A stretch of 64,000 nt of DNA from Przewalskia tangutica. Its lineage: Eukaryota; Streptophyta; Magnoliopsida; Solanales; Solanaceae. A program made the translations under genes and the position numbers. Location: contig CM056730.1 in NCBI GenBank assembly GCA_029844215.1, positions 55,068,924 through 55,132,923 of the forward strand, in the 5' to 3' direction. Under the pieces are notes generated by a model. It saw only the letters and a list, made by a program, of their open reading frames with translations, had not been told where the DNA came from and ran no database searches. Every line of letters starts with the position of its first letter. The stretch's first letter is position 1. Of the stretch, positions 33,720-47,085 are shown in pieces.

Positions 33720-34921
33720 CTAATCATAAGCCTGCCCTGCAGGGCGCATAGCTCTAGAAGGCGATGAACCTGCCACTGACCCGGTAGGCTGAGTCATTCT
33801 GTTTGCATCCTTCCTACTAGAGTTTCGTCATATGGCCCTCGACGGCCGCAGAAAACAAGCACCCGAAAAAGACGACATTCTCGATGACGCTCGCCACATC
33901 GTACACCGAGGAAAACTCAACCCGATCGCTAGAACCCATGTATATCTGTGAACTAAGCCCCGAGCTCGACTCGCCTCGAATACCCAACGCCCCGACGATC
34001 GTGGGGACCACTGCATCGCGGAGGTACATAACTAGATCGGCCACGAGGCGGTCCGCCTAAAGTTACCAAAGGACCTCGCTGCTCGCCCTCTTCTCGCCGA
34101 TCTCTGGCCATTCCGCCGACCTTCTCCGTGCCTCACATCCTAGTGCATGAGCTTCATACGGCAATGTCCATGCGGCCAAGAGCTACACCCGCATAAGCTC
34201 GCCAAGTAATCATCCACCCGGTGACGTAGCGGTGTACTGGCCCTCCATATCGGCTACCACACGGAACATACCGAGCTAATGAGTCGAACTCCACATTGTA
34301 CTTCTAACCGCCCGCCTGCCCCGCTCAACGTCAAAAATTTGTCGCCCGAGCCCTCTCATTTGTGGGCAAGAAATGCAAGAAAACCTTGAGAACTCGTCCC
34401 ATACGGCTGAAGTACATGCTCTTCCCGACAACTCCCACGAATCAAACTACCAATCGCAGATCACGCACTGATGCGAACCCAATACCACCGACTCGCTCGA
34501 GACTCGATCACTCACGATCCGTCAGAGTGCTTCGGATAAACTCCCGAGGTCATCTCGCTCTCGATCCATAGAACATCGGGCTACAACTCGTAAAGTCCGT
34601 AGCCTCAAACCGCTCGCCGGGGTGAACTACGGTTACTGGGCCGGAATCACTGCGATCCAAATTTATCTCATATCTCGCCACGACCGCCGCAAGAATCGCC
34701 ATCTCCTTGTACCCCATCTCATCCGCTCCAGTGTGCCGCGGACCGAGGCTCGTGTATCAGAGTCTCAGCCCATCGCCGCGCTTCTAAACTCGCTGGTCGG
34801 GCGGCTGCGAAACTCGCCGTTAAGCACTGCTCGTGCACTAACCGCTCGCGCTCGCATTCTCCTCAGATTCACTAACAGCCTCGATCGCTTTGCCCATCTG
34901 GCTCGGTTTTACGCGAGGCAT
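33720..34921 (-). pseudogene. gag: Element G gag remnant
   Basis: Start codon at 34919-34921 (minus). Core motifs are recognisable by alignment with element A but frames break repeatedly. This stretch is among the most depleted in CTG/CAG, and the aligned positions in A and C often have CTG or CAG. The C-terminal part near 33720-33900 is a linker with poor zinc-knuckle remains. Confidence 0.7.
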
Positions 34922-35125
34922 AATCGTAAAGGAAAGGAATACGCCGGAGGGTCCAACTTATCACACACTCAGGCACGATCTCGTAATGAGAAGAATGGAA
35001 ACCAATCCTAAATGTCCTATAGCCTCTCGACGATTATTGATGTGGTGCACAACACACCGATAATCAAGACTCTACTAGACACGGTCGTAGACACTTTTCG
35101 AGGACTAATCGCTCGATACCACTTT
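34922..35125 (-). other. Element G leader, palindrome and primer-binding site
   Basis: Palindrome at 35032-35065. Primer site GCTCGATACCAC (35111-35122) is one base short of the intact form, inside CTG. The LTR follows after TTT. Confidence 0.85.
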
Positions 35126-38100
35126 TGTCACGACCAACCTCGCCTGGATCGTGCCTTACCGGGCACCCTAGTGATACAACATCGAGAAAATCAGCGAAAT
35201 AAAAACATGAACATGAATTAAGAGACAAGATAAATAAACAAAGCAACCAAAAGTTAGCTTTTCATCATATATACATAAATACCCGAATACTATCTTTTAC
35301 AAACCACGCCACAACAAAGGCATGCACTCTAAGATTTTTACAAGCTATGACGACAGTGGCCCCGCCATACCCGAATGTATAAGAATCTCCAGACTGTGGT
35401 AACATACCAAAAGATAAGCCTCCAAGAAATGGGCTTCGACACGCTGAATCGTGATCCTATGAGCGAGGATCCACAACCGATGTATTTCCACTGCGGATGA
35501 ACGCAGCTTCGGGCGAGGTCAAGATAACAGTACCAAGTATGTGAAATCAGAAAAGATCAGAATGAAATCATTATAGTCTATATAAAGCATGAGACATGTA
35601 TGATAACCAGATGAACTACGTGTCCGCCATCCCGGGACTCGGTGAATAATCGATGGAATACGTGTCCTCGCCATCTCGTGGGACTCGTGTGTAATCGGAT
35701 GAAATACGTGTCCTCGCCCATCTCGTGGGACTCGTATAATCGGATGAAATACGTGTCCCCGCCATCTCGCGACTCGGTGTATAATCGATGGAATACGTGT
35801 CCTCGCCATCTCGTGGGACTCGGTGTATAATCAAATGAAATACGTGTCCTCGCCATCTCGTGGGACTCGTGTAGAATCGCTCACAACAAATCAACCGCCT
35901 CCATCGAGACGCGGGGTACAGAATACAACAAAGGCTATCACAACAAGCATAGGCAAGTTTCACAACAACAAGCATAGGCAAGCTTCACAACAACAAGCAT
36001 AGTTATACACAACTCAAAGTACTTTCATTTTATGCCAAAGTCCGGTTTTAACTCCTAAGGTACTACGACGTTAAATTCCTTTTAAAGATCCATTTCTTTT
36101 ACAAAGGTCACCCGATACCCGTAGTATAAAAATAGAGTGACTAACATTGTTAAGTAAACCAAAATGCTTTCGTTGTAAAATCAAGTAACAACCTTATTTT
36201 CCAAACGCTCAAGTTTGCCTAATTTCAAATGCTCAAGTTTCTCATTTTAGAAAAGGTTTCGTAGTTCATAGTTTTAATCCTTTAAAACATAATTCTCCTT
36301 TAAACGCTTTTGAGAAACATATGTCTTATATGTGAGTAGGTTATCTTGTTTATAATCAATCTTATTAAGCGACCATGATCTAGGAAATGTAATATCATTT
36401 TGTCTCATCTTAGCTTCTATGCAGATGGAGGTTTCTACCGGTTTTAATACCATACTTCATTATTCAATACATTTTCCTTTATTAACGCCGCAGTTGGTTT
36501 GCGATACTCATTCCGATTCAAATCAAGAAACATTATTCCTTTTAAAACCAAGTACTCATTACTCACGAATGAGGTTTCACACTTTTAACCAAATTCATAT
36601 CAATACCATTAAGTCAAGTCTCTTATCTTCAAAAATCAAGAAACCATTCTTTTATCACTCTTAAGACGTTATACCTAACTTCCCATAAAGCTAGTACAAC
36701 TCTTATGTTTTCAAAGCCAAGTATTACTCTTCTTTCAAAAGGTCTTTTGAAACACTTCAAGTTCTTTATTACTACACATCAAATCCGTTATAAGTCAACC
36801 GTTACCACTTTGAAACCACAAAACATTTTCTTACCTACATAAAGTCGTTATAACCAACTTCCCATAAAGCCGTTATAACACTTTATGTTTCAAACCAATC
36901 AAATACATTAAACACACGTACGCTCACCGCACTACATAGTTATACACATATCATGCTAGAACATATAGGAAGAGGTTCACATACCTCGCGACGACACGAC
37001 TAATAGCAAAGCGCCCAAGTACCTCAAACCGTCGGCTACACCTTAAGCCAAGTACCACGCCACACGTAGTATTTCAACCTATAGAGGCCACAAGGCGCCA
37101 ATTAACATCTTAGATCTCAATGTAGAATATCTTACGTAAAATTCGAAGACCTCCCGCAACAACAGTAAATCTCTCCTCTATCGAGGCCGCTACCAAGCCA
37201 ACCGTGGGGTTTGCACGCCTAACCTGACGTGTACAATTCTACTCACAAGAATACTACACAAGTCATCTGAATACACCCTATGTAATTACGATTCACCACT
37301 TCTTAAAATTCAGCTTAAGTCGCAAGACATTGCTGTAAGTATTATTCAGCTTAAGTCAAAAGACATTGCCGCACAACTATGTTCAGTTCTATATATAGTA
37401 TACTTAACTATATACTCCTACAACATGTAATTTCCAATTACAAATGAAGGTCAAGAATGTTTACCTCGATAAGCCCAAAATTATCCGAGTTTATATGTCG
37501 ATCCCGAGCAAGGTTTAGCTCCTACTCCGTATGCTCCAACCCGCTCCAAACAACCCTTAGAAGTTCTAACCAACTTCTACTTAACACTTCAACCGACTAT
37601 GAAGGTTTTTCCTTAGGGTTTGCTTTTTGGATCGAGGAAGTATAATAGTATTTTCTGGCTTTTGTATAAGTGTAACCTGGGAATACTACAAGGTATTTGG
37701 GCCAAGGTATTTGGGCATTATAACAATACTTGAAGAGTATTTCTATACCACAAAAGGGGGTATTTATATGAGGCAACTAGTCGTGGGGTACCCTACGCTA
37801 AACACCACAGGAGTGGGGAGGCTCTCGCCATGGCTCTCAAAGGAGGGTGGTGGACAAAACTCACAAGCGGAGAGGAGGGATTTTTAACACTTAGAAGAAT
37901 ATTTGGATGAAGAATTTCATCAACAAAGGGTGGGTATTTATAGGTCAAGCCATGGCCAACCAAGGGCCAAGATTAATCCATGTGTTAGGCAAGTGTAAGG
38001 CCAAGATCAAGCCAAGTAAACCTTATCCATCTACCACCAAAATATCCTACCAACTACTTGACAAAACAGGCCACATTTTTCGTCCCAATTACTGCCCAAA

Positions 38101-38344
38101 CGTGCCCCAATTAGAGGGTGACAAGTGTCGCCCTCTCGTTGGTCCAAAATGTTTCGTCTCTCGGAAAAATCCGCAAAATTATAAAGGACATAGCCGGAAT
38201 TTTCCCTACGAAAGCTGTGGAAACGTTTCGTCGAAAAATGACTCCTTTTGGTAGTTATGTACAATTTCGAACCTTGCCTAACTATAAGGCTCAAATTTCT
38301 ACGTACGTCCTCACGTACATACCCTGGAAATACGGGGTATAACA
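35126..38344 (-). mobile_element. Element G 5' LTR (3219 bp)
   Basis: Begins TGTCACGACCAACC next to the primer site and ends TACGGGGTATAACA, followed by TTACT (38345-38349), the target duplication also seen around solo LTR E. Contains the ~44-bp minisatellite, two GTTATAAC modules and TATAAATA (37935-37942, minus). Confidence 0.93.
35625..35885. repeat. ~44-bp minisatellite of G (5' LTR)
   Basis: Same array as in E (16064-16335), six units with AATACGTGTCCTCGCC and GGGACTCGTGTAATCG. Single-unit differences are mostly at CGG/CTGG. Confidence 0.85.
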
Positions 38345-39310
38345 TTACTATCTCCAACTTGGTCATCATTAACTGGGAACACTCTGGATGGATCTTCGAT
38401 AATCTTCCGAAACATAGCAACATGGAATGCCGGACGTACTGCCTCCTAAGTCGGACGATTAAGCTAACTTATAGGCAACCCGCCTATTCTACAACGATCT
38501 GAAAATGCCCAAAGTACCTCGGGCTAAGTTTCCACTGCTTTCCAAATCTCGTCACACCCTTCCGGGGTGGTACCTTCAAGAAGACCCACCGTCAACCTGA
38601 ACTCCAAGTGTCGACGCCGATTATCCGCACGACTTCTGTTGACTCTGAGTTGCTAATAACTTCTTCTGGATAAGCTTCACCTTATCCACATCCTACTGAA
38701 ACAAGTAGGGACCAACTATCTGAACCTTGCCAACATCGAACCAATCGACCGACAACCTACACTTCCGCCCATACAAGGCTTCATAAGGCGACATCTGAAT
38801 ACTGAAATGGTAGCTATTTTAATACTCACTCAACAAGAGGCAAATAATCCTTACAGCTACCCCTGAAATCAAAACACCGGCCCGCCACCTATCCTCAAAT
38901 GTCTGGATAAAACGCGTTGTTTGTCCGCTGCCCGGCGGTGAATGCACATCGAGACTCACCTGAGTTCCTAACCCTGCCTGGTAAAACCTCCAGAAACAAA
39001 AGAAATAGCCGAAAACTAGGCCACTGCCTGTCATAAAAAGTAGGAATCCCGCGCAGTCTTACAACCTTCCTGATATACGATATCTCGCACAACCCTCCGC
39101 CAAATAAACAGTCCTGACTAAAAGACAAGATGGGCTGACCCCATCGTCCTGACTACTGGTCGAACGCATCCACGAACTCGTAGGATGGTTACCTAAACTT
39201 GGGCCTAACACCATCGTGGACTTATCATCTACGGACCACCTCAACCGATCCCACCACATTTCGACGCGGTTGACTCGCGATATGGCCTCAACCCGACCCA
39301 CTTCAGACTA
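38345..39310 (-). pseudogene. Element C integrase remnant, copy 2
   Basis: Near-identical to 18823-19790. Frames give YIRKVVRLRGIP near 39060, GLGTQVSL near 38970, and MSPYEALYGR near 38765-38795, then the C-terminal KLSPRYF region. Frame breaks are mostly shared with copy 1, so they are older than the duplication. Confidence 0.82.
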
Positions 39311-39685
39311 AACTCGCTCCCGATCCGGAACAATCTTACCAATTCAGGTCACGAAAGCTACCACTTCCATCTCACACTACCCATGGAATTATCCCACAAT
39401 ATATTTCACGCATACCAAGTACTTCGACAAAGACCAACCGTAAAATCATCCACTCAAGACGGCCTTGCATCCAAGGTCCCAATCATATAAATTCTAAGGC
39501 TCACCATTTTCTCGTCCCTGCATTACCCTTTTCAACTACCCATGTTTTCTAATCACAACTTACACCATGCTAACCGAACATAACACTCCACACGTATCTA
39601 CCATAACGACCTAAACAAGTCTCTGGCGTCAAGATATCTCTCAGAATTACCGCCTCACTTTCCTTTGTCGCCTAATCAAATCCCG
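39311..39685 (-). other. Conserved non-coding spacer, C copy 2
   Basis: Near-identical to 19791-20170; no ORF. See that entry for its place between gag and integrase. Confidence 0.65.
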
Positions 39686-40964
39686 CTACGGGCGATAACT
39701 ACGTAAGGTGATGAACCACCATCGATCCCGGCGTGAGTCAGAACATCCGCGCCACCCCGGTCGGAAAATTTCTCGCAAATGGCTCCGCCGCAAGCCTAAC
39801 AAGCTATCTAAGTAGTACGACACTCCCATAATAACACCTACCACAACGCCATACCGAAAGGGGTGGCCTCCAAGCTAACACCCTTCCTCTCCGAACCATC
39901 AATCCGCAGAATCGACACGGTAGGCTAAGTCATCCCACATGTATCCTCTTACTAGGACATTCTCTCACACGGTTCTCGACGGCACTGGTAAAACAAGCAT
40001 TAGTAAAAGACGACATTCCCGGACGACGCCTACCACATAGTGAACACCGAGGGAAAATCAATCGATCAAGAACCTATGTAAATTGCGGAACTAAAACCCC
40101 GGAGTTCTCACCAACTCCTAAATGCCCCGAACATCTCAAGTCCGCGAGGACCACTCAGATCGGGCGAGGCGCATAACCGCCTGGCCGGTGAAGGTCCGCC
40201 GAAAGTTACCAAAGGACCTCGCTGCTCGCCCTCTTCGCGATTCGTTAATTGCCGATCTCTACGTTTCTCGCCGCGCATAAGCTCAGACGCGCAATGTCCA
40301 TGTCTCGATCAAGAGCTACTTGTACAACCTCTCAGAAAAATCGTCAAGTCCTGTGACATATCGGTGCACTCTATCCTCTATGTCTGTCACTAAAGCGGGG
40401 ACATAATGAGCAAATGAGTCAAAATCTATATTGTATTCCCGAACCGTCCGCCCATTCTGCCTCAATCTCATAAATCTATCTGCCCGAGCTCTCCTCATCT
40501 GCGAGGGCAAGAAGTGTGTAATAAAAGCCTCTGAGGTCTTGATCACTTTCATGATCCACAGAATCGTTGAATAAACTCCCGAGGATCTTCTCGCTTCGAT
40601 CCATAGAACTCGTGGATCGCAACTCAAGAAGTCCCAAGTCTCAAACTATCGGATCTAGTGGTGAACTATTGCATCAAGTGACCACCGGCCTCCGTCCGCC
40701 TCATTCCCACCCACCGATTAGCTAGTAATCGCCATCTCCTTGCAACTCATATCCTCTCTTCCTGGCCGTGGGACTAGAGGCTCAGGTATCGTAGTCTCGA
40801 TGAGAAATCGCCGCTCTAAACTCGGATGGGCTAGCGGCGCCATAAAACTCGTCGTCTCAAGTACTATCTCGTAATGGCTGTGCTCGTGCCCTCAGAACCT
40901 CCGTGTTCTACTCGTAGCTCCTCTCACGCCTTGCCCAATCGGGCCTCGTTGCTTGCAGAGGCGT
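39686..40964 (-). pseudogene. gag: Element C gag, copy 2 (uninterrupted by F)
   Basis: Carries the whole gag remnant: N-terminus at 40964 with the same ACG in place of ATG, core motif FITHFLPSQMRRARADRF at ~40470-40530, REYNIDFDSFAHYVPALV at ~40390-40445, linker, then the knuckle remnant near 39770-39860. The unoccupied insertion site of F is at ~40211-40225 (AAAGGACCTCGCTGC). The stretch 40310-40560 has intact CTG/CAG and a clean frame. Confidence 0.85.
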
Positions 40965-41168
40965 AACTGCACATAAGAATACGCTGCAGGAGTCCAACTT
41001 ATAACACATCTCTAAGGCACGATCTCAGAGTGAGAAGAATGGAAACCAATCCTAAATATCCTGTAGCCTCCTGATTATAGATGTGGTGCACAACACACCG
41101 ATAATCAAGACTCTACTAGACACGGTCTGTAGACACTTTCCGAGGATTAACTGCTCTGATACCACTTT
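40965..41168 (-). other. Element C leader, palindrome and intact primer-binding site
   Basis: Palindrome at 41073-41106; GCTCTGATACCA at 41153-41164 is the undamaged primer site. Shows what was lost at the 30404 junction. Confidence 0.88.
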
Positions 41169-43896
41169 TGTCACGACCCGACCCCAGGCCCGTGACTGGT
41201 GCCTTACCCCGGGCACCCTAGTGATACAACATCAGAGAAAATCAGCGGAAATAAAAACTTACACATTAAACAAGATATACAATAATGAAATAAGAAAACA
41301 GGTTAACCAAAATGGTTACCTTTCTATATATATATATAAACACTTGAACCGTTACATCCCTTACAAACCCTGCCCACAACAGTACTACAGACCTCTAAGA
41401 ATATAACCATAACTACGACGGGACAGGGCCCCGCCATACCCCTGAATGTAAGTACCTACAACGACTGGGGACTATACCAAAGATAAGCCTCCGGAGAAAC
41501 GGAGCTTCCCAAAACGCTGAACTGTGATCCTATGAGCGAGGATCGACGACTGGTGTACCTCTACCTGCGACATGAACGCAGCCCCCCGAAGGAGGTCAGT
41601 ACAACAGGTACCAAGTATGTGAAACTGTAAAGTAGTGAAATAAAATCATAACATTTTTAAACCAAGTACAAATACAACCAATTCAACCGCACATAGTGCC
41701 ACAGCATAAACAAGAGCAAAATAGATATAATGTAACTGGTCTTTTCTAGGCCGCTAATGATCGAAACAAGGCCAATCGCCCATAGTATCATTATGCGGGC
41801 CTATTCCTGGAACTTCCGCAGTCCGCATAGACCACCTAGGTCCGCAAGAGGTATTCCTCGCATCGGGGGTAGCTAACCCGCGGCATCATCCTGGACCCCC
41901 GAAGTCCGCATAGTCACACAGACCGCATGAGGTATTCCTCGCATCGGGGTAACCCACCCGAGGATCATCCCGAACTCCCGCAGCCTCCGTGATAGTCACA
42001 TGCACCGCATGAGGTATTCTCGCATCGAGGATGACAAGTCCTCGATCATAACAAGCGCAAGTGGTATGTGATATAATAGCAGTACAACGGGCTTAGCGTT
42101 TAACAACGTAAGAACAACAAGAATAACCTCCTTACACAAACATCACAAGACACTAACACACGTAGCATCGTAACATGTTTACTTATCAAACCATCTTACT
42201 ACACTTTCCAGAAATCAATACAAGACTTTCATAACAAATAAGTAAACCGTTCCTTCTATCTTCCTTAAGTTGTTATACTTAACTTCCCATAAAGCTAGTA
42301 TAACACTTAAGCTTTTAAAACCAAGTATTTATTTTCTTTCAAAAATGATTCATAACTCTTTTGAAATACTTCAAGATTCTTATTATTTAAAACTCAAGTC
42401 AAAAGACATCAAAGTAAAACCAAAACAATTTTCATACCTTCTTTTTAAACCAATCTTAAGACAAAAGCATGCCTTCCTTTTTTAAAGTCAAGTAGCAATA
42501 TACTTTTTAAACCAAGTGTCTTACTCTTTTAAAAACAAGTAACCTTATACCTTTAAATCAAGTTACTTCTCCTTTCCCAAAATCAAGTTGTTTATGAGTC
42601 AAGTTATCATTTTAAATCCAATGATAAAACCATTCTTATTTTCGAAATCAAGATAACTTTATTCTTTAAAAGACCACACACCCATTACTCATGAGTGAGG
42701 TTTTACAACTTTGTAACATAATTCAAGTCCTTAATAATTCATAACAAGTCACTTAACTTTGGAATCAAGTCAAGGACACAAAAGGAAAATCAAATTCCTT
42801 TAAACACACGTACGTCTACCGCACTAAATATATTTCACAAATATCATGCTAGAAAGGATAGGAAGAGGTTCACATACCTCGCGACGATTATCGACAATTA
42901 GCAAAACGCTCCACCGTACTATAACCCTGCTATCCTTGTCCACCCTTCAAGTAGAACACGATACTCGTAGAACTTCAACCTATAATGGTCATAAAACGTC
43001 TATTAACTTCTAGATCCTTTCGTAGAATATTTCTAAGTACAAGGTTCCATATTCTACGGAAAATTCGGCAGCACCTCCCCCCCTGCAACCACAACTATAA
43101 CTTCCAACATCAGGGCCCGCTACCAAGCCAACAACTCCTAGGGGGGGTTATACGTCTAACCGGACGTGTACAATTCTGCCTCACAATAATACTACAAGTC
43201 TACTGTAAATACAGTCCAATGTAAATACAGTTCAATTCTTATCAATACTCATTCTATATATAGTATACTCAACTATACATTACTACAACATGTAATTTCC
43301 AATTACAATAGGGGGATAAAGATCATTACCTCGATAAGCCCAAAATTATCCAAGATTAAATGTCGATCCTGAGCAAGGTTTAGCTCCTATTTTGTACGCT
43401 CCAATCCGCTCCAAGAAACGCTTAGAAGTTTCTGAACAACTTCTACTTAATACTTCAACCAACTATGAAGATTTTCCTAGGATTTCGTTTGTGACTAAAG
43501 GAAATATAGTAGTATTTCCGGGCTCTTAGTATAGAGGTAACTTTGGAAATACCACAAGGGATTTGGGCTAAGGTATTTTGGAATAGTAACAATACTTGAA
43601 AACATTTTCACAGTGGGTATTTGACGAGAGTCAAGAGGGGAGGAGTGTTTTGGACGAGAACAACTACAAAGGGAGGGAGTATTTTTGCCTCGGAATTTCT
43701 CAAGTGTGGAATGAAGAAGTCTTGCAACTTAAGGGGGGTATTTATAGAACAATCAAGGGCCAAGATTCAAGCAAGTGGAGGGTGTAGATTAGGTAGCTTG
43801 TGTGAGTGGAGTCTTCCACCAAGTGTCCACCACAACATTGGGACATATGTCCACCACAACTTTGGGACATATGTCCCCCACAACCAAGAGACATGT
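41169..43896 (-). mobile_element. Element C 5' LTR, left part (interrupted by X/H)
   Basis: Starts TGTCACGACCCGACCC beside the primer site. Its right section, 42917-43896, equals 13786-14755 in C's 3' LTR; the uninterrupted CCGTACTATAACCC at ~42916 is the empty site of element B. It stops at ACATGT (43891-43896), where C's 3' LTR continues with GGCTAGCC (14750). Confidence 0.9.
41800..42055. repeat. CATGAGGTATTCCTCG minisatellite (C)
   Basis: Units with CCGCATAGTCACACAGACCG, CATGAGGTATTCCTCGCATC and GGGGTAACCCACCC. Same family as B, I and J. Confidence 0.75.
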
Positions 43897-43922
43897 TGTC
43901 ACGACCCGACCACGGGCCCGTG
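43897..43922 (-). mobile_element. LTR X, 26-bp terminal fragment
   Basis: TGTCACGACCCGACCACGGG plus CCCGTG is a minus-strand LTR end, cut off after 26 bp by another complete LTR start at 43923. The natural reading is an LTR (X) in C's LTR that was itself hit by element H; the rest of X would lie right of the window. Confidence 0.7.
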
Positions 43923-46781
43923 TGTCACGACCCGATCCCGGGCCCGTGACTGGTGCCTTACCCGGGCACCCAAGTAGACATACATCAGAGTAACCAGCGG
44001 AATAAAACAAGACATGAAACAAAATGAAGTGAGAAAGCTTTATTCGAGAAAAGGCGTCTGGTTTAAATATATATATACACTTGAGCGATACATCCCTTTT
44101 ACAAATCCCGCCTACAACAAGATTACATGCACTCTAAGATTTTTACAACAACTATGACGGACAGGGCCCGCCATACCTCGAATGTACAAGAACTTATAAA
44201 CTCGGGAAAACATACCAAAAGATAAGCCTCCGAGAAAAGCGGAGCTTCCTAATACTTTGAACTATGATCCTAAGAGTGAGGATCAACCGATGTACTCTAC
44301 TGCGGCATGAACGCAGCCCGTAAGAGGTCGCATAACAGTACCAAGTATGTGAAATCGAAATATCAGAAACGAAATCATAATGATCTAAAATAAAACAGAG
44401 ACATGTATGATAACAAACTACCGCTCACAACATAAAAGGCCATGTCAAGTCGTGGACTCACGCCTCAAGTCATCCTCACGCCCGGAACTCCTTCCTCACC
44501 GCAGCCTAGGTATAAATCGTGTGATACGATAACATGTCTCGCCATCCTACGGGACTCGAGGTGGAATCGCATGGTCACATTCGGCCCATCTCATGGACTC
44601 TGCCGGTCGTATGGAATACATTCGGCCCATCTCATGGACTCGGTATCAAATCGGTGGAATACATTCGGTCCATCCCATGGACTCGGTATCAAACGTTTGA
44701 ATACATTTCCGGTCCATCCCATGGACTCAGATCAAATCGGTGGAATACATTCGGTCCATCCCATGGACTCGGTGTAGAATCGGGTGGTATACATTCTGGT
44801 CCCATCCCATGGACTCGGTGTCAAATTGGCCATAACATTTAAACTCTCTTTTAAGACAGATTAAGATAATACCATACTTTTCTTTTAAATCACAAACACT
44901 TTCCTTTTTTAAAATCAAGTAACAACATTCTTTTCCAAAAGTTCAAGTTGCCTAATTAAAATATACTCAAGTCTTTTACTTCCGAAAGATTTCATAGTTC
45001 ATAGTCTTAATCAAATAACGTAATCTCTTTTTAAAACAATTGAGTAGCATATACCTTATGTGTGAGTAGTTATTCTTGTTTATAACAATCTTATTAAAGC
45101 AGCCATGATCTAGAAAATGTAATACAATTTTGTCTTATCTTAGCTTCTATGCAGATGGAGGTTTCTACTGGTTTTAATAATACTTACTTAGTCGATACAT
45201 TTTCCCTTATTAGTCTTTGCAGTTGGTTTGTTCGATACTTATTTCCCCTTTCCGAAATCAATACAAGGCTTTCATAACCAATTAAGTAAACCGTTCCTAT
45301 TATCTTTCTTAAGTCGTTATACCTAACTTCCCATAAAGCTAGTATAACTCTTAAGCTTTTAAAACCAAGTATTACTCTTCTTTCAAAAACGATTCATAAT
45401 TCTTTTGAAACACTTCAAGATTCTTATTATTTAAAACTCAAGTCAAAAGACATCGAAGTAAAGCCACGTTCAGTTAACACATGTACTTCTACCGTACTAT
45501 ATATATTTTAAAAATATCATGCTCAAGAGGATGGGAAGAATCACATACCTCCTCGGCGAAATCCACCTGCCAAGTCGAATATGTCGCGCGCAGAGTATCA
45601 ACCTATAATAGTCAAATACGTCTATCAACGTCTAGACTACTCTGTAGAATATTCTAGCGTAAGGTTCTCTATTCTACGGAAAATCAAGATTTCCCACCAC
45701 AAACTACTCAAGTTCATCAGAATACAAATTCTATGTAATTACAGTTCGATTCTCTTCTTTAATACCATCCTTCTATATCTTATACTCAATTCTAAACTAC
45801 TATATGAAATTTCCAATTACAATAAAAGGACAAGGATATTTACCTCGATAAGCCCAAAATTATCCAAGTTTAAATGTCGATCCTGAGCAAGGTTTAGCTC
45901 CTATTCTATATGCTCCAATCCGCTCCAAGAAACCCTTAGAAGTTTCTAAACAACTTCTACTTAATACTTCAACCAACTATGAAGATTTTTCCTAGGGTTT
46001 CGTTTTGTGACTAATGGATCTTTTAGTATAGAGGTAACTTTGGAATACTACAAGGTATTAGGCTAAGGTATTTTGGAATAGTAACAATACTTGGAGAATA
46101 TTTTTCTACAAAAAGCAAGTGGTCATGATTTAAAGCTACTATGAGGTGGGAAAGGACTTGGACGAGAACTTCAACTCAAGGGGGGGGGGAGGATTTTGAG
46201 ACTTGGAAAAATATTTGGTGGATGAAGAATTCTTGCAACTTAGGGGGGGTATTTATAGAACCACCAAGGGCCAAGATTAAAACAAATGGAGGGTGTAGAT
46301 TAGATAGCTTGTGTGAGTGGAGTCTTCCACCAAGTGTCCTCCACAACCTTGGGACATATGTCCACCACAACATTGGGACATATGTCCCCCACAACAAAGA
46401 GCCATGTGTCCTTCCACTAGGCACAAAAAAAAACGCCCAAGGCAAGCCCCCCACTTGCCCACAAAATCGTCCCTTACCTACTCCCACTCACTAAAAGAAA
46501 TATCTTCCAAGATTTGACCATTTGACTTGTCCACAAGCCCAACATTTTCGTCCAACCCATGCCAAATAAGGGTGACACATGTCGCCCTCCTATTGGTCCA
46601 AAATATTTCGTCTCTCGGAAAAAATCCGTAATCGGTTAAAATATTAAAAACGTAGAATTTCCTTTACAAGGTTCGGAATCTTTTCCGTCGAAAGTTCACA
46701 ATTTCATCCTAAACCTAATTAGGGTTTGTACAAATGTACGTACGTCCTCACATACATACTCTGGAAATACGGGGTATAACA
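43923..46781 (-). mobile_element. Element H 3' LTR (2859 bp)
   Basis: Runs TGTCACGACCCGATCC to TACGGGGTATAACA and is followed by a polypurine tract. The matching 5' LTR start, with the same minisatellite, is 58787-59492. TATAAATA at 46250-46257 (minus); ~85-bp block at 45099-45178. Confidence 0.88.
44577..44836. repeat. ~43-bp minisatellite of H
   Basis: Six units: CATTCGGTCCATCCCATGG, ACTCGGTATCAAATCGGTGG, AATA. The unit start varies between CATTCGG, CATTTCCGG and CATTCTGG, which suggests CATTCTGG underneath. Distantly similar to the E/G unit. Partial array also at 59400-59492. Confidence 0.85.
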
Positions 46782-47085
46782 TTCTCCCCTCCTTAGAAAT
46801 ATTCGTCCCGAATGTTCCTTCTCAAGACAGGTAACGATATAGTTCTGCGCAACTTAAACAATTTGCACATGCCACACATGGCCACAATACAACACATGCG
46901 CAAAACTCCAATCCAAGCCAACGAGGAATCACCTCTAACATCACCAACGCTCCCACCCGAGGTCTAAAAGATACTCCCTTCGCACCTTTACTTCACAAAA
47001 GTAATGATCACTTCTATTCTCTTACTCGTCGTACCCTCCTCGTACACTCGAACACTTCCTAAATAAACTTACCACCTTCGTTATT
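46782..47085 (-). other. Element H polypurine tract and 3' untranslated part
   Basis: TTCTCCCCTCCTTAG (46782-46796), then non-coding sequence homologous to 15236-15570. It continues without break into the integrase stretch, giving the intact order for the site where E is inserted in C. Confidence 0.8.

Larger units (their letters stand above)
30405..41055. repeat. Tandem duplication, copy 2
   Basis: Begins inside G's 3' LTR at the point equal to 16516 in LTR E and ends in C's leader at TCCTAA (41050-41055). It holds G's LTR part, G's internal region, G's 5' LTR, then C's integrase, spacer and gag without element F. It matches 18823-20692 closely from 38345 on. Confidence 0.75.

Noticed and set aside
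46141..46494. 117-residue frame similar to frames at 13221 and 43621
   Set aside because: Similarity is due to homologous LTR DNA, not to protein conservation; it changes frame between copies.
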